Source: SLRI01 sp964402505 | Lineage (GTDB): Bacteria; Pseudomonadota; Alphaproteobacteria; Geminicoccales; Geminicoccaceae | Direction of reading: 5' to 3' | Assembly (NCBI GenBank): GCA_964402505.1 | Contig: CAYOCP010000007.1 | Span: forward strand, 98,069-162,068 | Length of the DNA: 64,000 nucleotides | Part shown: positions 49,084-57,003 of the stretch, piece after piece | Position numbering within the stretch: position 1 is the first letter of the stretch | Layout of the letters: each line of letters begins with the position of its first letter | Notes under the pieces: model-generated | Database searches by the model: none | What the model was told of the DNA's origin: nothing | What the model saw: only the letters and a program-made list of their open reading frames with translations | Program-made: the position numbers and the translations under genes

Positions 49084-50034
49084 TTATCGTTCCTCGAGGG
49101 CTTCGGCGTAGTGGCAGGCGACCTCGCGGCCCCTGACCTCGCGCAGGACCGGAACCCTGGTGGCGCAGTCCGGCCGTGCGAAGGGACAGCGTGTGTGGAA
49201 CCTGCAGCCCGGGGGCGGGGCGATCGGGCTCGGCGGCTCGCCCTTGGGCGGCAGGGTGCCCGCGTGCGGATCGGCCGCCGCGAACAGCATCTGTGTGTAG
49301 GGATGCGCCGGCGTTCGCGCCACCGCCTCGGCCGAGCCGATCTCGACCACGAGGCCGAGATACATGACCGCGATGCGATCGCTGATCGTCGCCACGGCGG
49401 CGAGATCGTGGGCGATGAAGACGTAGCCGGTGCCGAGATCGTCGCGCAGATCGGCCAAAATGTTGAGCACCTGCGCACGGATCGAGACATCGAGCGCCGA
49501 GATCGGCTCGTCCAGCACGATGAGCTCGGGCTCGAGGATGAGCGCGCGGGCGATGGCGATCCGCTGCCGCTGCCCGCCCGAGAACTCATGCGGGTAGCGG
49601 CCGAGCGCGTCGCCCGGCAGGCCGACACGCTCGAGCATCTCCGCGGCTCGGTCGCGGCGGCCGGCGGCGTCGAGCAGGCGGTGGATCGCCAGCGGCTCGG
49701 TCAGGGTCGCCCCGACCCGCATCCTCGGGTTGAGCGACGAGAAAGGGTCCTGAAACACCGCCTGGACCTTGCGCCGGTACCGGCGCCGCTCGTCCCGGTC
49801 GAGGGCGCGCGCATCCGTGCCGTGCACCCGCATGACCCCCCGGGTCGGCGCCTCGAGGCCGAGCATCAAGCGGGCGAGGGTGGACTTGCCGCAGCCCGAT
49901 TCGCCGACGATGCCGAGCGTCTCGGCGGTCTCGACGCCGAGCCAGACGCCGTCGACCGCATGCACGAGGCGGGGCGGCTTGCCATAGTGCCGGACCACCC
50001 CCTCGAGGCCGATCATGGGAGCTGCGGCGCTCAT
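49084..50034 (-). CDS. ABC transporter ATP-binding protein (DppF/OppF type)
   Basis: A 316-residue ATPase of the oligopeptide/nickel importer class. Walker A is in GIVGESGCGKSTLARLMLGL, the Q-loop in QAVFQDPFSSLNPRMRVG, the signature in HEFSGGQRQRIAIARALILE and Walker B in ELIVLDEPISALDVSIRAQV, with the H-loop in VFIAHDLAAVATISDRIAV. The C-terminal oligopeptide-transporter extension has the Fe-S-type cysteines PPGCRFHTRCPFARPDCATR. ATG at 50034 overlaps the upstream ATPase gene (ATGA). A diverged copy of its last ~75 codons survives at 56447-56678. Confidence 0.94.
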   Translation of the reverse strand: MSAAAPMIGLEGVVRHYGKPPRLVHAVDGVWLGVETAETLGIVGESGCGKSTLARLMLGLEAPTRGVMRVHGTDARALDRDERRRYRRKVQAVFQDPFSSLNPRMRVGATLTEPLAIHRLLDAAGRRDRAAEMLERVGLPGDALGRYPHEFSGGQRQRIAIARALILEPELIVLDEPISALDVSIRAQVLNILADLRDDLGTGYVFIAHDLAAVATISDRIAVMYLGLVVEIGSAEAVARTPAHPYTQMLFAAADPHAGTLPPKGEPPSPIAPPPGCRFHTRCPFARPDCATRVPVLREVRGREVACHYAEALEER

Positions 50035-51029
50035 GCCGGCGGCTCCGTCCAGAGCCAGCAGGCGACGCGCTCCCGCTCGCCGACCGGCACGGCCGGCGGA
50101 TCGTGGGCGTCGCAGGGGGCGAAGCGGTCGGGACAGCGCGGGTGAAACCGGCAGCCCGTGGGCATCCGGCCCGGCACCGGCGGCTGGCCCGGGATGATGG
50201 CGAGCCGGGCACCGCTCCGGCCCGCCGCCTCGAGCTTCGGCATCGAGGCGATCAGCCCCCGCGTATAGGGATGGCGCGGGGCGTCCATGACGCGCGCCGT
50301 CGGCCCCTCCTCCACGAACCGGCCGCCATACATGACCGCCACCCGCTCGCAGGTACGCGCCACCACCCCGAGATCGTGGGTGATGAGGATCAGCGCGAAG
50401 CCGTGCTCGCGCTGCAGCGCCTTGAGCAGATCCAGATACTGGAGCTGGATCGTCGGATCGAGCGCCGTGGTCGGCTCGTCCGCGATCAGCAGGCGCGGCG
50501 CGCAGGCGAGCGCCACGGCACCGGCGACCCGCTGGCGCATCCCGCCGGAGAGCTCGTGCGGATAGGCCCGCAGGCGCCGCTCGGCCTCGGGAATCCACAC
50601 CCCCCGCAAGAGCTCGAGTGCGCGGATGCGCGCTGCCTTCCAGGAAAGCCCGTCATGCACCACGGCGGGCTCGGCGATCTGCGTGCCGATCTTCAGCCAG
50701 GGCGTGAGCGAATGCAGCGGATCCTGGAGGATCGTCGCCACCTCGGCACCGCGCATCCGCCGCAGGCGCCCCGCCGACATGGCGAGCACATCCTCTCCCA
50801 GGAGCCGCATCCGCCCCTCGCCGATCGTGAGGCCGGTGGCCAGAAGACGCGGGATGGCGGCCGCGAGCGTGCTCTTGCCCGACCCCGATTCGCCCACCAC
50901 CCCGAGCGTCTCGCCCTCCTCGAGGCGGAGATCCACCCGGTCCAGGATCCGGGCCGTGCCTGCGGGACCCCTGGCATCGACCGTGAGACCCAGGATCTCG
51001 AGCAGCGGTGCTGCCACGGCCCTGCTCAT
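50031..51029 (-). CDS. ABC transporter ATP-binding protein (DppD/OppD type)
   Basis: A 332-residue ATPase partner. Walker A GVVGESGSGKSTLAAAIPRL, Q-loop ATILQDPLHSLTPWLKIG, signature HELSGGMRQRVAGAVALACA, Walker B RLLIADEPTTALDPTIQLQY, H-loop ALILITHDLGVVARTCERVA. The C-terminal extension has GCRFHPRCPDRFAPCDAHD. The start at 51029 (MSRAVAAPLLEILGLTVDA) is the family-like one; the upstream open frame lies inside the permease gene. Overlaps of 4 bases on both sides. Confidence 0.94.
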   Translation of the reverse strand: MSRAVAAPLLEILGLTVDARGPAGTARILDRVDLRLEEGETLGVVGESGSGKSTLAAAIPRLLATGLTIGEGRMRLLGEDVLAMSAGRLRRMRGAEVATILQDPLHSLTPWLKIGTQIAEPAVVHDGLSWKAARIRALELLRGVWIPEAERRLRAYPHELSGGMRQRVAGAVALACAPRLLIADEPTTALDPTIQLQYLDLLKALQREHGFALILITHDLGVVARTCERVAVMYGGRFVEEGPTARVMDAPRHPYTRGLIASMPKLEAAGRSGARLAIIPGQPPVPGRMPTGCRFHPRCPDRFAPCDAHDPPAVPVGERERVACWLWTEPPA

Positions 51030-51874
51030 CGCATCCGTCCCTTCGGGTCGAGCCGGTCCCGCAGGTAGTCGCCGAGCACGCTCGCCGCCAGCACCGTCAG
51101 CATGATGCAGAGCCCCGGCAGCACGGTCAGCCACCACTTGCCGACCATCAGCGCCTGCTTGCCGTCGGCCAGCATCAGCCCCCAGGCCGCCTGCGGCGGC
51201 GGCACGCCGACCCCGAGAAAGGAGAGCGAGGCCTCGGTCACGATGACCACGCCGAGCATCAGGGTCGCGAGGACGAGGGTGGTGTTGAAGACGTTCGGCA
51301 GGATGTGGCGCGCCATGATGCGCAGGGGCGAGGCGCCGGTGACGAGGGCGAGCTTGACGAAATCGCGCTCGCGCAGCGACAGCACCTCGCCCCTGACCAG
51401 CCGCGCGTAGCGGGTCCAGTAGACGAGCCCGAGGATCAGGACGACGTTCAGGGCGCTCTGCCCGACCATCGCCGCGAGGAAAATGGCGAAGACGAGCGAG
51501 GGGATCGCCATCCAGGCGTCGACCACGCGCATGATGAGCTGGTCGGCGATGCCGCCGAGATAGCCGGCGACGATGCCGAGCATGGTGCCGAGACTGCCGG
51601 CCACCAGCACCGCGGCGAGCCCCACTGAGAGCGAGATGCGCGCCCCGAAGATCAGCCGCGAGAGCACGTCGCGCCCCAGATGATCGGTGCCGAGCGGATA
51701 GGCCGGCTTGCCGCCCTCGAGCCAGGCCGGTGGCAGGAGGCGGGCCGAGAGCGTCCCGAGCAGCGGGTTGTGCGGCGCCAGAAGCGGCGCCAGCACGGCC
51801 ACCACGGCAAAGACGAGGAGCAGGAGTGCTGCCATGGTCGCGGCGGGATCGATCCGGCCGAGCCTATCCCTCAT
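51026..51874 (-). CDS. ABC transporter permease (DppC/OppC type)
   Basis: A 282-residue inner-membrane permease with about six helices. The N-terminal helix is AALLLLVFAVVAVLAPLLAP, followed by GTDHLGRDVLSRLIFGARIS, the standard DppC segment, and the ATPase-contact EAA loop in LALVTGASPLRIMARHILPN. The end PGLCIMLTVLAASVLGDYLR and DRLDPKGRMR is also typical. It overlaps the upstream permease by 11 bases. Confidence 0.94.
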   Translation of the reverse strand: MRDRLGRIDPAATMAALLLLVFAVVAVLAPLLAPHNPLLGTLSARLLPPAWLEGGKPAYPLGTDHLGRDVLSRLIFGARISLSVGLAAVLVAGSLGTMLGIVAGYLGGIADQLIMRVVDAWMAIPSLVFAIFLAAMVGQSALNVVLILGLVYWTRYARLVRGEVLSLRERDFVKLALVTGASPLRIMARHILPNVFNTTLVLATLMLGVVIVTEASLSFLGVGVPPPQAAWGLMLADGKQALMVGKWWLTVLPGLCIMLTVLAASVLGDYLRDRLDPKGRMR

Positions 51875-52790
51875 GGCGGATCCGGGGATCGATCACGACG
51901 TAGAGAAGGTCGGTCGCGAGATTGAGCAGGATGATCATCGAGCCCGAGAGCAGCACCACCGCCTGGATCACCGGAACATCGCGAAACGAGATCGCCTCGT
52001 AGAGGAGCCGCCCGATCCCGGGCCAGGCGAAGACGGTCTCGATCACGACGGCCGCATTGACCATCAGCACGAAGTTGATGGCCGCCAGGGTCACGACCGG
52101 TATGAGCGCCGCCGGCAGCGCGTGGCGGAGAATCACCCGCATCTCTGAAAGGCCCTTCAGCCGCGCCAGCCGCACATAGTCCGACTGCAGGGCCTCCAGC
52201 ATGGCCGAGCGGGTGAGGCGCATGTGCGAGGCCGCGAAATACCAGCCGAGCGAGAGGGCCGGCATCAGGAGGTGCTGCCAGGTGCCGCTGCCCGAGGACG
52301 GCAGCCAGCGCAGCTCGACCGAGAACAGCATGATCATCAGCATGCCGAGCCAGAAGGCCGGCATCGACATGCCGATCAGCGCCAGGATCGTGCCCGCCCG
52401 GTCCCACACGCTGCCGGGACGTGCCGCGGCGGTCACCCCGACCCCGACCCCGAGCAGCACCGACCAGCCGAAGGCGACACCCGCCAGAAGCAGCGAGGCC
52501 GGCAGCCGCTGGAAATAGAGCTCGGCCGCCGGCTGGCCGTAATAGATCGACGAGCCGAGATTGCCGGTCGCCGCGTTGCCGAGAAAGCGGACGTACTGGA
52601 AGAGGAACGGCCGGTCGAGCCCGAGCTCCTGCCGCAGCCTGTCCATGTCGGCCTGGCTCGCCCCCGGCTCCAGCAGCATGGCGACCGGATCGCCGCCGAT
52701 CTTGCTGAAGGCGAGCACTGTGAGCGCCAGGATGGCCAGCGAGACGACGGCGTAGACCAGGCGGCGCAGGAAGAAGCGCGCCCCCGGCAT
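51864..52790 (-). CDS. ABC transporter permease (DppB/OppB type)
   Basis: A 308-residue permease. The N-terminus FFLRRLVYAVVSLAILALTV, the loop RLRQELGLDRPFLFQYVRFL and NLGSSIYYGQPAAELYFQRL are typical DppB segments. The EAA loop is DYVRLARLKGLSEMRVILRH, and the last helices end NLATDLLYVVIDPRIRHEG. It starts 16 bases after the uroporphyrinogen-decarboxylase-family gene and belongs to the same operon. Confidence 0.94.
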   Translation of the reverse strand: MPGARFFLRRLVYAVVSLAILALTVLAFSKIGGDPVAMLLEPGASQADMDRLRQELGLDRPFLFQYVRFLGNAATGNLGSSIYYGQPAAELYFQRLPASLLLAGVAFGWSVLLGVGVGVTAAARPGSVWDRAGTILALIGMSMPAFWLGMLMIMLFSVELRWLPSSGSGTWQHLLMPALSLGWYFAASHMRLTRSAMLEALQSDYVRLARLKGLSEMRVILRHALPAALIPVVTLAAINFVLMVNAAVVIETVFAWPGIGRLLYEAISFRDVPVIQAVVLLSGSMIILLNLATDLLYVVIDPRIRHEG

Positions 52791-52806
52791 CAGGTGATCC
52801 CGGACA

Positions 52807-53829
52807 TCAGGAGGGGCGGGACAGGGGGGCGCGCGCCGCCTCGACGACGGCGGCGATCAGCGTCTCGTCGACACCCGGATTGACCGAGCAGCCGGGGCCG
52901 ATGAGCTGGTGCATGCCGTCCATCTCGGCGATCGCCGCCCGGACCTGCCGGCCGAGCTCCTCGGGCGTCCTCTCGCCGAAATCCGGCTTCGGCGAGGCGC
53001 CGCCGAGCACCACCTTGCCGGTCAGCTCGCGCATCTGCGAGAGGGTCGGATTGTCCGGCGTCAGCGCCCAGCTGACGATCGGCGAAGGGTAGTCCAGGAA
53101 GAACTCGGCCTGCACGGCCGGCCCGCAGAGATGCAGGATGTTCATCGGCGCCCCGGCGCAGGCGGCGAGGATCCGCTCGTCGAACGGGGCGTGGAAATCG
53201 TCGTGCTGTGTGCGATCGATCTCGCCCCGGTTGCAGGTGTTGCTGGCATAGAAAACACCGTCCACCCCGGTCTCCATGACCTGCGCCGTGAAGTCGGCGA
53301 GCGTGTCGGCGATATGGCCGAGCGCCTGCGCGAGCGCGCGCGGGTGCGAGCGCATCAGGCCGAGCGCTCCGGCCTTGCCGCCCGCATGCATCAAAGCCAG
53401 CGTCATCATCGGCGTGAACACCGTCGCCACGACCGGCACATCGGCCCCGACCGCCGCCCGCACACCCCGCATCACCTCGAGCTGGTCCGCCAGCATCCCC
53501 GTCACCGGCTTTCGGGTGATTCCTTCGAGATCGTCGCCGTTTTGCACCGCATGGCGCGTCACCACCGGCAGCTCGTCCGCCCGCTCCGGCCGCGTCACCT
53601 CCGTGCCGAAAAGCACGCAGGCCGACTGCCAGGGCGATTGCGGCTTGATGAAATCGAACCGGAACCTCTCCTGCAGCCGCAGCGTCTCGCCAACCAGATC
53701 CGCCGCCCTCTGCTCCTTTGCGAAATTGTGCAGCCAGACACTGACCGGCACCCGATCCGGCCGCTCGCCCGCCAGCACCGCCTTTAGCCGCTCTCTTGAC
53801 GTGGACGTCCCGGTCCCGGCCTGGCCCAT
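52807..53829 (-). CDS. Uroporphyrinogen-decarboxylase-family protein (MtaA/CmuA-like), substrate unknown
   Basis: A 340-residue TIM-barrel protein of the URO-D superfamily: RERLKAVLAGERPDRVPVSV at the start, TVFTPMMTLALMHAGGKAGA, NILHLCGPAVQAEFFLDYP (the His/Cys site seen in the methyltransferase branch) and QLIGPGCSVNPGVDETLIAA. True heme-pathway HemE has a different N-terminal pattern, so this is more like the cobalamin- or methyl-transfer branch, or an uncharacterised branch. It is the first gene of an operon with a complete DppBCDF/SBP importer, an SDR and an MFS exporter, which suggests modification of an imported small molecule. ATG at 53829 follows GGAAGGAACGCGACC. A TTGACA promoter candidate and an operator-like dyad lie upstream. 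Confidence 0.78.
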   Translation of the reverse strand: MGQAGTGTSTSRERLKAVLAGERPDRVPVSVWLHNFAKEQRAADLVGETLRLQERFRFDFIKPQSPWQSACVLFGTEVTRPERADELPVVTRHAVQNGDDLEGITRKPVTGMLADQLEVMRGVRAAVGADVPVVATVFTPMMTLALMHAGGKAGALGLMRSHPRALAQALGHIADTLADFTAQVMETGVDGVFYASNTCNRGEIDRTQHDDFHAPFDERILAACAGAPMNILHLCGPAVQAEFFLDYPSPIVSWALTPDNPTLSQMRELTGKVVLGGASPKPDFGERTPEELGRQVRAAIAEMDGMHQLIGPGCSVNPGVDETLIAAVVEAARAPLSRPS

Positions 53830-53896
53830 GGTCGCGTTCCTTCCCGAGGTCTGCAAAGGACATGCACTCTTCTTCATGTCCTGCCGATTTCGCGGG

Positions 53897-53925
53897 AAGA
53901 TGTGTGCCGCGTCACCCTCTGTCAA
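53897..53925 (-). promoter_or_regulatory. Candidate promoter of the uroD-like/ABC operon
   Basis: On the minus strand a perfect TTGACA (53925-53920) is followed after 17 bases by CATCTT (53902-53897), 68 bases before the ATG at 53829. The -10 is imperfect, but the same TTGACA-N17-xATCTT layout precedes rpmG. Confidence 0.5.
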
Positions 53926-54445
53926 ACCCAATCGGGCCAGCGTGCCAGAGGCCCGATCCCACCCCGCCCCCCGACGCGAGCCGCGCCACCCTGGATGCCT
54001 CCGGATGGAAGACCGCCGAGCCCACGCCGATCAGCGAAGCGCCGAGCAGCAGCATCGGATAGCTCGTGGCCGTTGCCAGGAGGAGAATGCCGAGGAGCGT
54101 CGAGCCCATGCCGACCGGCAGCGACTGCGGCACCGGCCGCTTGTCCGTGTAGAGCCCGATCAAGGGCTGCAGGAGCGACGCCGTCACCTGGAAGACCAGC
54201 GTCATCAAGCCGATCTGCCAGAAATCCAGGAGGAACTCGTCGCGCAGCAGAGGGTAGATCGCCGCCAGGAGCGACTGCATCACATCGTTCAGGAAATGGC
54301 AGAGGCTGACGCCCACGATCACCAGATAGGCCGCCCGCTCGGCGTTCTCGCCCGCGATCACACTCTCCCGCACCGCCATGACCCCAGCCGCTCCCGCCAA
54401 CAGTTCCAACACCTCACCGAGCGCCGACAGAAGGCCGGATGTCAA
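53912..54445 (-). pseudogene. Truncated second copy of the MFS transporter gene
   Basis: The first ~160 codons are those of the Fsr-type gene at 45309-46604 (same protein from MTSGLLSALGEVLELLAGAA to SRVARLASGG). At 53966 the match stops and the frame continues for a dozen unrelated residues (GVGSGLWHAGPIGFDRG) to a stop. About 60% of the transporter is missing, so no working exporter is made. The truncated 3' end overlaps the promoter/operator region of the uroD-like operon. Confidence 0.85.
53931..53957. promoter_or_regulatory. Operator-like dyad upstream of the uroD-like operon
   Basis: ATCGGGCC (53931-53938) and GGCCCGAT (53950-53957) form a perfect inverted repeat with an 11-base centre, 5 bases upstream of the TTGACA -35 box. 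ATC-N..-GAT ends and the position just upstream of -35 suit a LysR-type or similar activator. It lies 8 bases from the end of the duplicated block. Confidence 0.5.
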
Positions 54446-56423
54446 GAGCCGGCAGCGGTTCCCCGCCGCGGGCGACGCCTACCAGATGCCGCCATGCGCG
54501 CCGCCGTCCATGACCAGGGCCTGGCCTGTCAGAAAGCCGGCATGGGCGCTGCAGAGATAGGCGCAGAGGCTCGAGAATTCCTCGGGCGTGCCGAGCCGGC
54601 CGGCCGGCGTCGCGCGCGTGCGCTCGCGTAGGATCTCGGCCTCGCCCCGCCCGCTCGCCCGTGCCAGGTCGGCGATGTGCGCCTTCTGCGTGCGCGTGCC
54701 GAAGACACCTGGCAGGATGGTGTTGACGGTGACCCCGCTCGACGCGATCTCCCGACTGAGCGCCTTCAGATAGCCGATGAGGCCGAGCCGGGCCGCCGCC
54801 GGCAGCGCCAGGTCCAGCTCCGGGTCCTTGATCAGCCGCGAGGTGACGACGACGATGCGCCCGAAGCCGCGCCGCACCATGCCGGGATGAAGCCTCGAGA
54901 CGAGGTCGATCTGGGCCAGCATCATCGATTCGAGCGCCTTTTGCCAGTCCGCCATCGTCAGGAGGGAAGGCTCGAGCGCGCGCTCCGGCCAGCCGCCGCT
55001 GATGACCAGGATGTCCGGCGCCGGGCAGGCCGCGACGATGGTTGCCCGTGCCGAGGGATCGGCGAGATCGGCCGGGGTCCATGCGACCTCGACGTCATGA
55101 CGCCCCGGAAGCTTTCGGCCGAACGCCGCGAGCGCCTCCGCCCGGCGCGCCACCAGATGCAGCGCGCAGCCGGCCTCGGCCAGCCGCTCCGCCGAGGCGG
55201 CACCGAGCCCGTCGCTCGCACCGACCACGAGCGCCCGCCTTCCGGCAATCCCGAGATCCATCCCGTCCCTTTCCGTTCGTTGTTCCGTGCCGCGCCGGGA
55301 CGGGCCCGCACGGCCCGACCCGGCGCGCATCCCAACGTCAGGGCTTGAGCGTCAGGTCCTCGTAAGGTCCGGTATAGGGGTTGCCAGGAATGCCGTTCAC
55401 GCCGGCGTAGTCGACGCGCGGCCCGATCACGACCGGGAAGGGAAACTCGACGATCGGCATGAACAGCGAGCGATCGAAGATCTGCTCCTGGATGGTGTCG
55501 AGCTCCGCTTTCCGCTTCTCCGGATCCAGCGTCTCCGCCTGCTCGGTGATCTCGGCGTCGAGCTCGCCGTCATGGATATAGGAGAGTGTTCCGTCCGAAT
55601 GCACGAACTGCTGCAGGCGGCTCGCGGCGTTGCCGGGCGCACCCGAGCCGGTGAGGACGAGGCCGGTCAGCTTCTTCTCCATCACCTGCTGGAGATGCGA
55701 CGCCCGCTCGCTCGGCCGCAACCGGACATTGATCCCGACCGCGGCGAGATTGGCCTGGATCAGCTCGGCCAGCGCATCCTCGGAGCTCGTGTAGAGATCG
55801 CCGCCGTCGAACCCGCCGGCATGGCCGGCCTCGGCGAGCAGCGCCATCGCCCCTTCCGGATCGTAGGGGATCTCGGGCGGCTGCCAGTAGAAATCCATGA
55901 CATGCGGGATGATCGAGTACGACACCCTGCCGAGCCCGGCATAGGCGGCCTCGTTCATGCCCGCCCGGTCGATCGCGAGATTGGCGGCGCGGCGCACGCG
56001 CTCGTCGCTCCAGGGCGAGGCGGGATCGAAGGCCGAGGCGAAGACCACGAAGTTCGTCACCGGTATCGCCGCCGATTCCACCCGGAGATCCGGCAGGCTC
56101 TGCGCCTCCTTCACCAGGTCGCCCTGAATGCCGTAGGCGAAATCGACCTCGCCGTTGCGGATGGCGGCAAGCCGGGTCGCCGCATCGGGGATCACGCGAA
56201 AGACGAGGGTCGGCACCTCCGGCTTCTTGCGCCAGAAATCCTCGAAGGCCTCGAACGTGATCTCGGTCCCGGGCGCGAACGCCGCCAGGCGATAGGGACC
56301 GGCGCCGATGGGCGCGTTCTTGAAGCCCTCGTCGCCGACCTCCTCCAGATAGGCCTTGGGCAGAACCCAGGCGACACCGCTCGCAGGCGTGCCGAAGATG
56401 GTGAGAAAATCCGGCCAGGGCTT
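53966..56423. repeat. Direct repeat, copy B (2,458 bp)
   Basis: Apparently identical to 46125-48582. The left end cuts the MFS gene at codon ~160. The right end cuts the binding-protein gene, beyond which a few codons of a diverged version (YVLAK against YVLSK in copy A) remain before the ATPase remnant begins. Only the SDR gene is complete in this copy. Confidence 0.9.
54479..55261 (-). CDS. Short-chain dehydrogenase/reductase, copy 2
   Basis: Complete 260-residue gene, giving the same protein as 46638-47420, including the VGASDGLG cofactor loop and the same ribosome-binding site. It may be expressed if a promoter exists in the upstream chimeric region; none was recognised. Confidence 0.82.
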   Translation of the reverse strand: MDLGIAGRRALVVGASDGLGAASAERLAEAGCALHLVARRAEALAAFGRKLPGRHDVEVAWTPADLADPSARATIVAACPAPDILVISGGWPERALEPSLLTMADWQKALESMMLAQIDLVSRLHPGMVRRGFGRIVVVTSRLIKDPELDLALPAAARLGLIGYLKALSREIASSGVTVNTILPGVFGTRTQKAHIADLARASGRGEAEILRERTRATPAGRLGTPEEFSSLCAYLCSAHAGFLTGQALVMDGGAHGGIW

Positions 56424-56651
56424 CGCGAGCACGTATTTCCTCTCCTCCTGTTCCTCGAGGGCTTCGGCGCAGTGACAGGCGACCTCGCGGCCCCTAACCT
56501 GGCGCAGGACCGGAACCCTGGTGGCGCCGTCCGGCCGCGCGAAGGGACAGCGTGTGTGGAACCTGCAGCCCGAAGGCGGCGCGATCGGGCTCGGTGGCTC
56601 GCCCTTGGGCGGCAAGGTGCCCGCGTGCGGATCGGCCGCCGCGAACAGCAT
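55338..56651 (-). pseudogene. Chimeric remnant: ATPase C-terminus joined to binding-protein C-terminus
   Basis: An open 437-codon frame. The first ~70 codons (MLFAAADPHAGTLPPKGEPP, SGCRFHTRCPFARPDGATRV, ending EALEEQEERK) are the tail of a DppF-type ATPase. From YVLAKPWPDFLTIFGTPASG onward it is the last ~360 residues of the SBP-5 binding protein. The signal peptide, the binding-protein N-lobe and all ATPase catalytic motifs are missing, so a functional transporter part is very unlikely. The fusion reads through without a stop, which is what a precise in-frame deletion or an assembly join could produce. Confidence 0.8.
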
Positions 56652-56678
56652 CCGGGTGCAGGGATGCGCCGGCGTCCG
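56447..56678 (-). pseudogene. Diverged fragment of a DppF-type ATPase gene
   Basis: This segment matches the 3' end of the ATPase gene at 49084-49320, but by eye differs at about 14 of ~230 positions, whereas the neighbouring 2,458-bp block shows none. It is therefore the trace of an older, separate copy of the operon. Homology stops abruptly near 56678. Confidence 0.75.
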
Positions 56679-57003
56679 TTCTGGTCTGGCTCATCCTGCC
56701 GATCGCGGCGCCGCACGCCATGCTCGCCTGCGGTTTCTCCCGGCGCCCGACCTCTGACCATCCGATCGGCCTCCCGACCGGCTGAGACACTGGACCCGGC
56801 CGGCGATCGACCATGCGGTGCAATCCATTCCTGTCCCGCTTTTCAAGGGACTGCAGGTCGCGCCGGCGGTGCAGGCGCCGCGCTGCGTGTTGCGGGGTTT
56901 TGCGGCGTCCCTCGACAAGAAGGGCTCGACCGCCGCAGGATGGGCGGCACCAGAGATCAATCGTCGCCCCGCGCGGCGGTCATCGGCGAGGAAGGATGCG
57001 AGG
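56679..57003. other. Intergenic region before the LysR gene
   Basis: About 325 bases between the ATPase remnant and the regulator. Frames through it are open but carry no recognised domain. No tRNA, terminator or transposase trace was seen. The LysR promoter should lie here, but no convincing -35/-10 pair was found. Confidence 0.35.

Noticed and set aside
47446..50145. Long plus-strand open frame (899 codons) over the transporter genes
   Set aside because: Antisense shadow of the binding protein and ATPase genes, rich in Arg/Asp/His/Gln; no family resemblance.
53966..56423. Possibility that the duplicated block is an insertion sequence or composite transposon
   Set aside because: No transposase gene, no terminal inverted repeats and no target-site duplication were seen at either end; the block boundaries lie inside ordinary genes.
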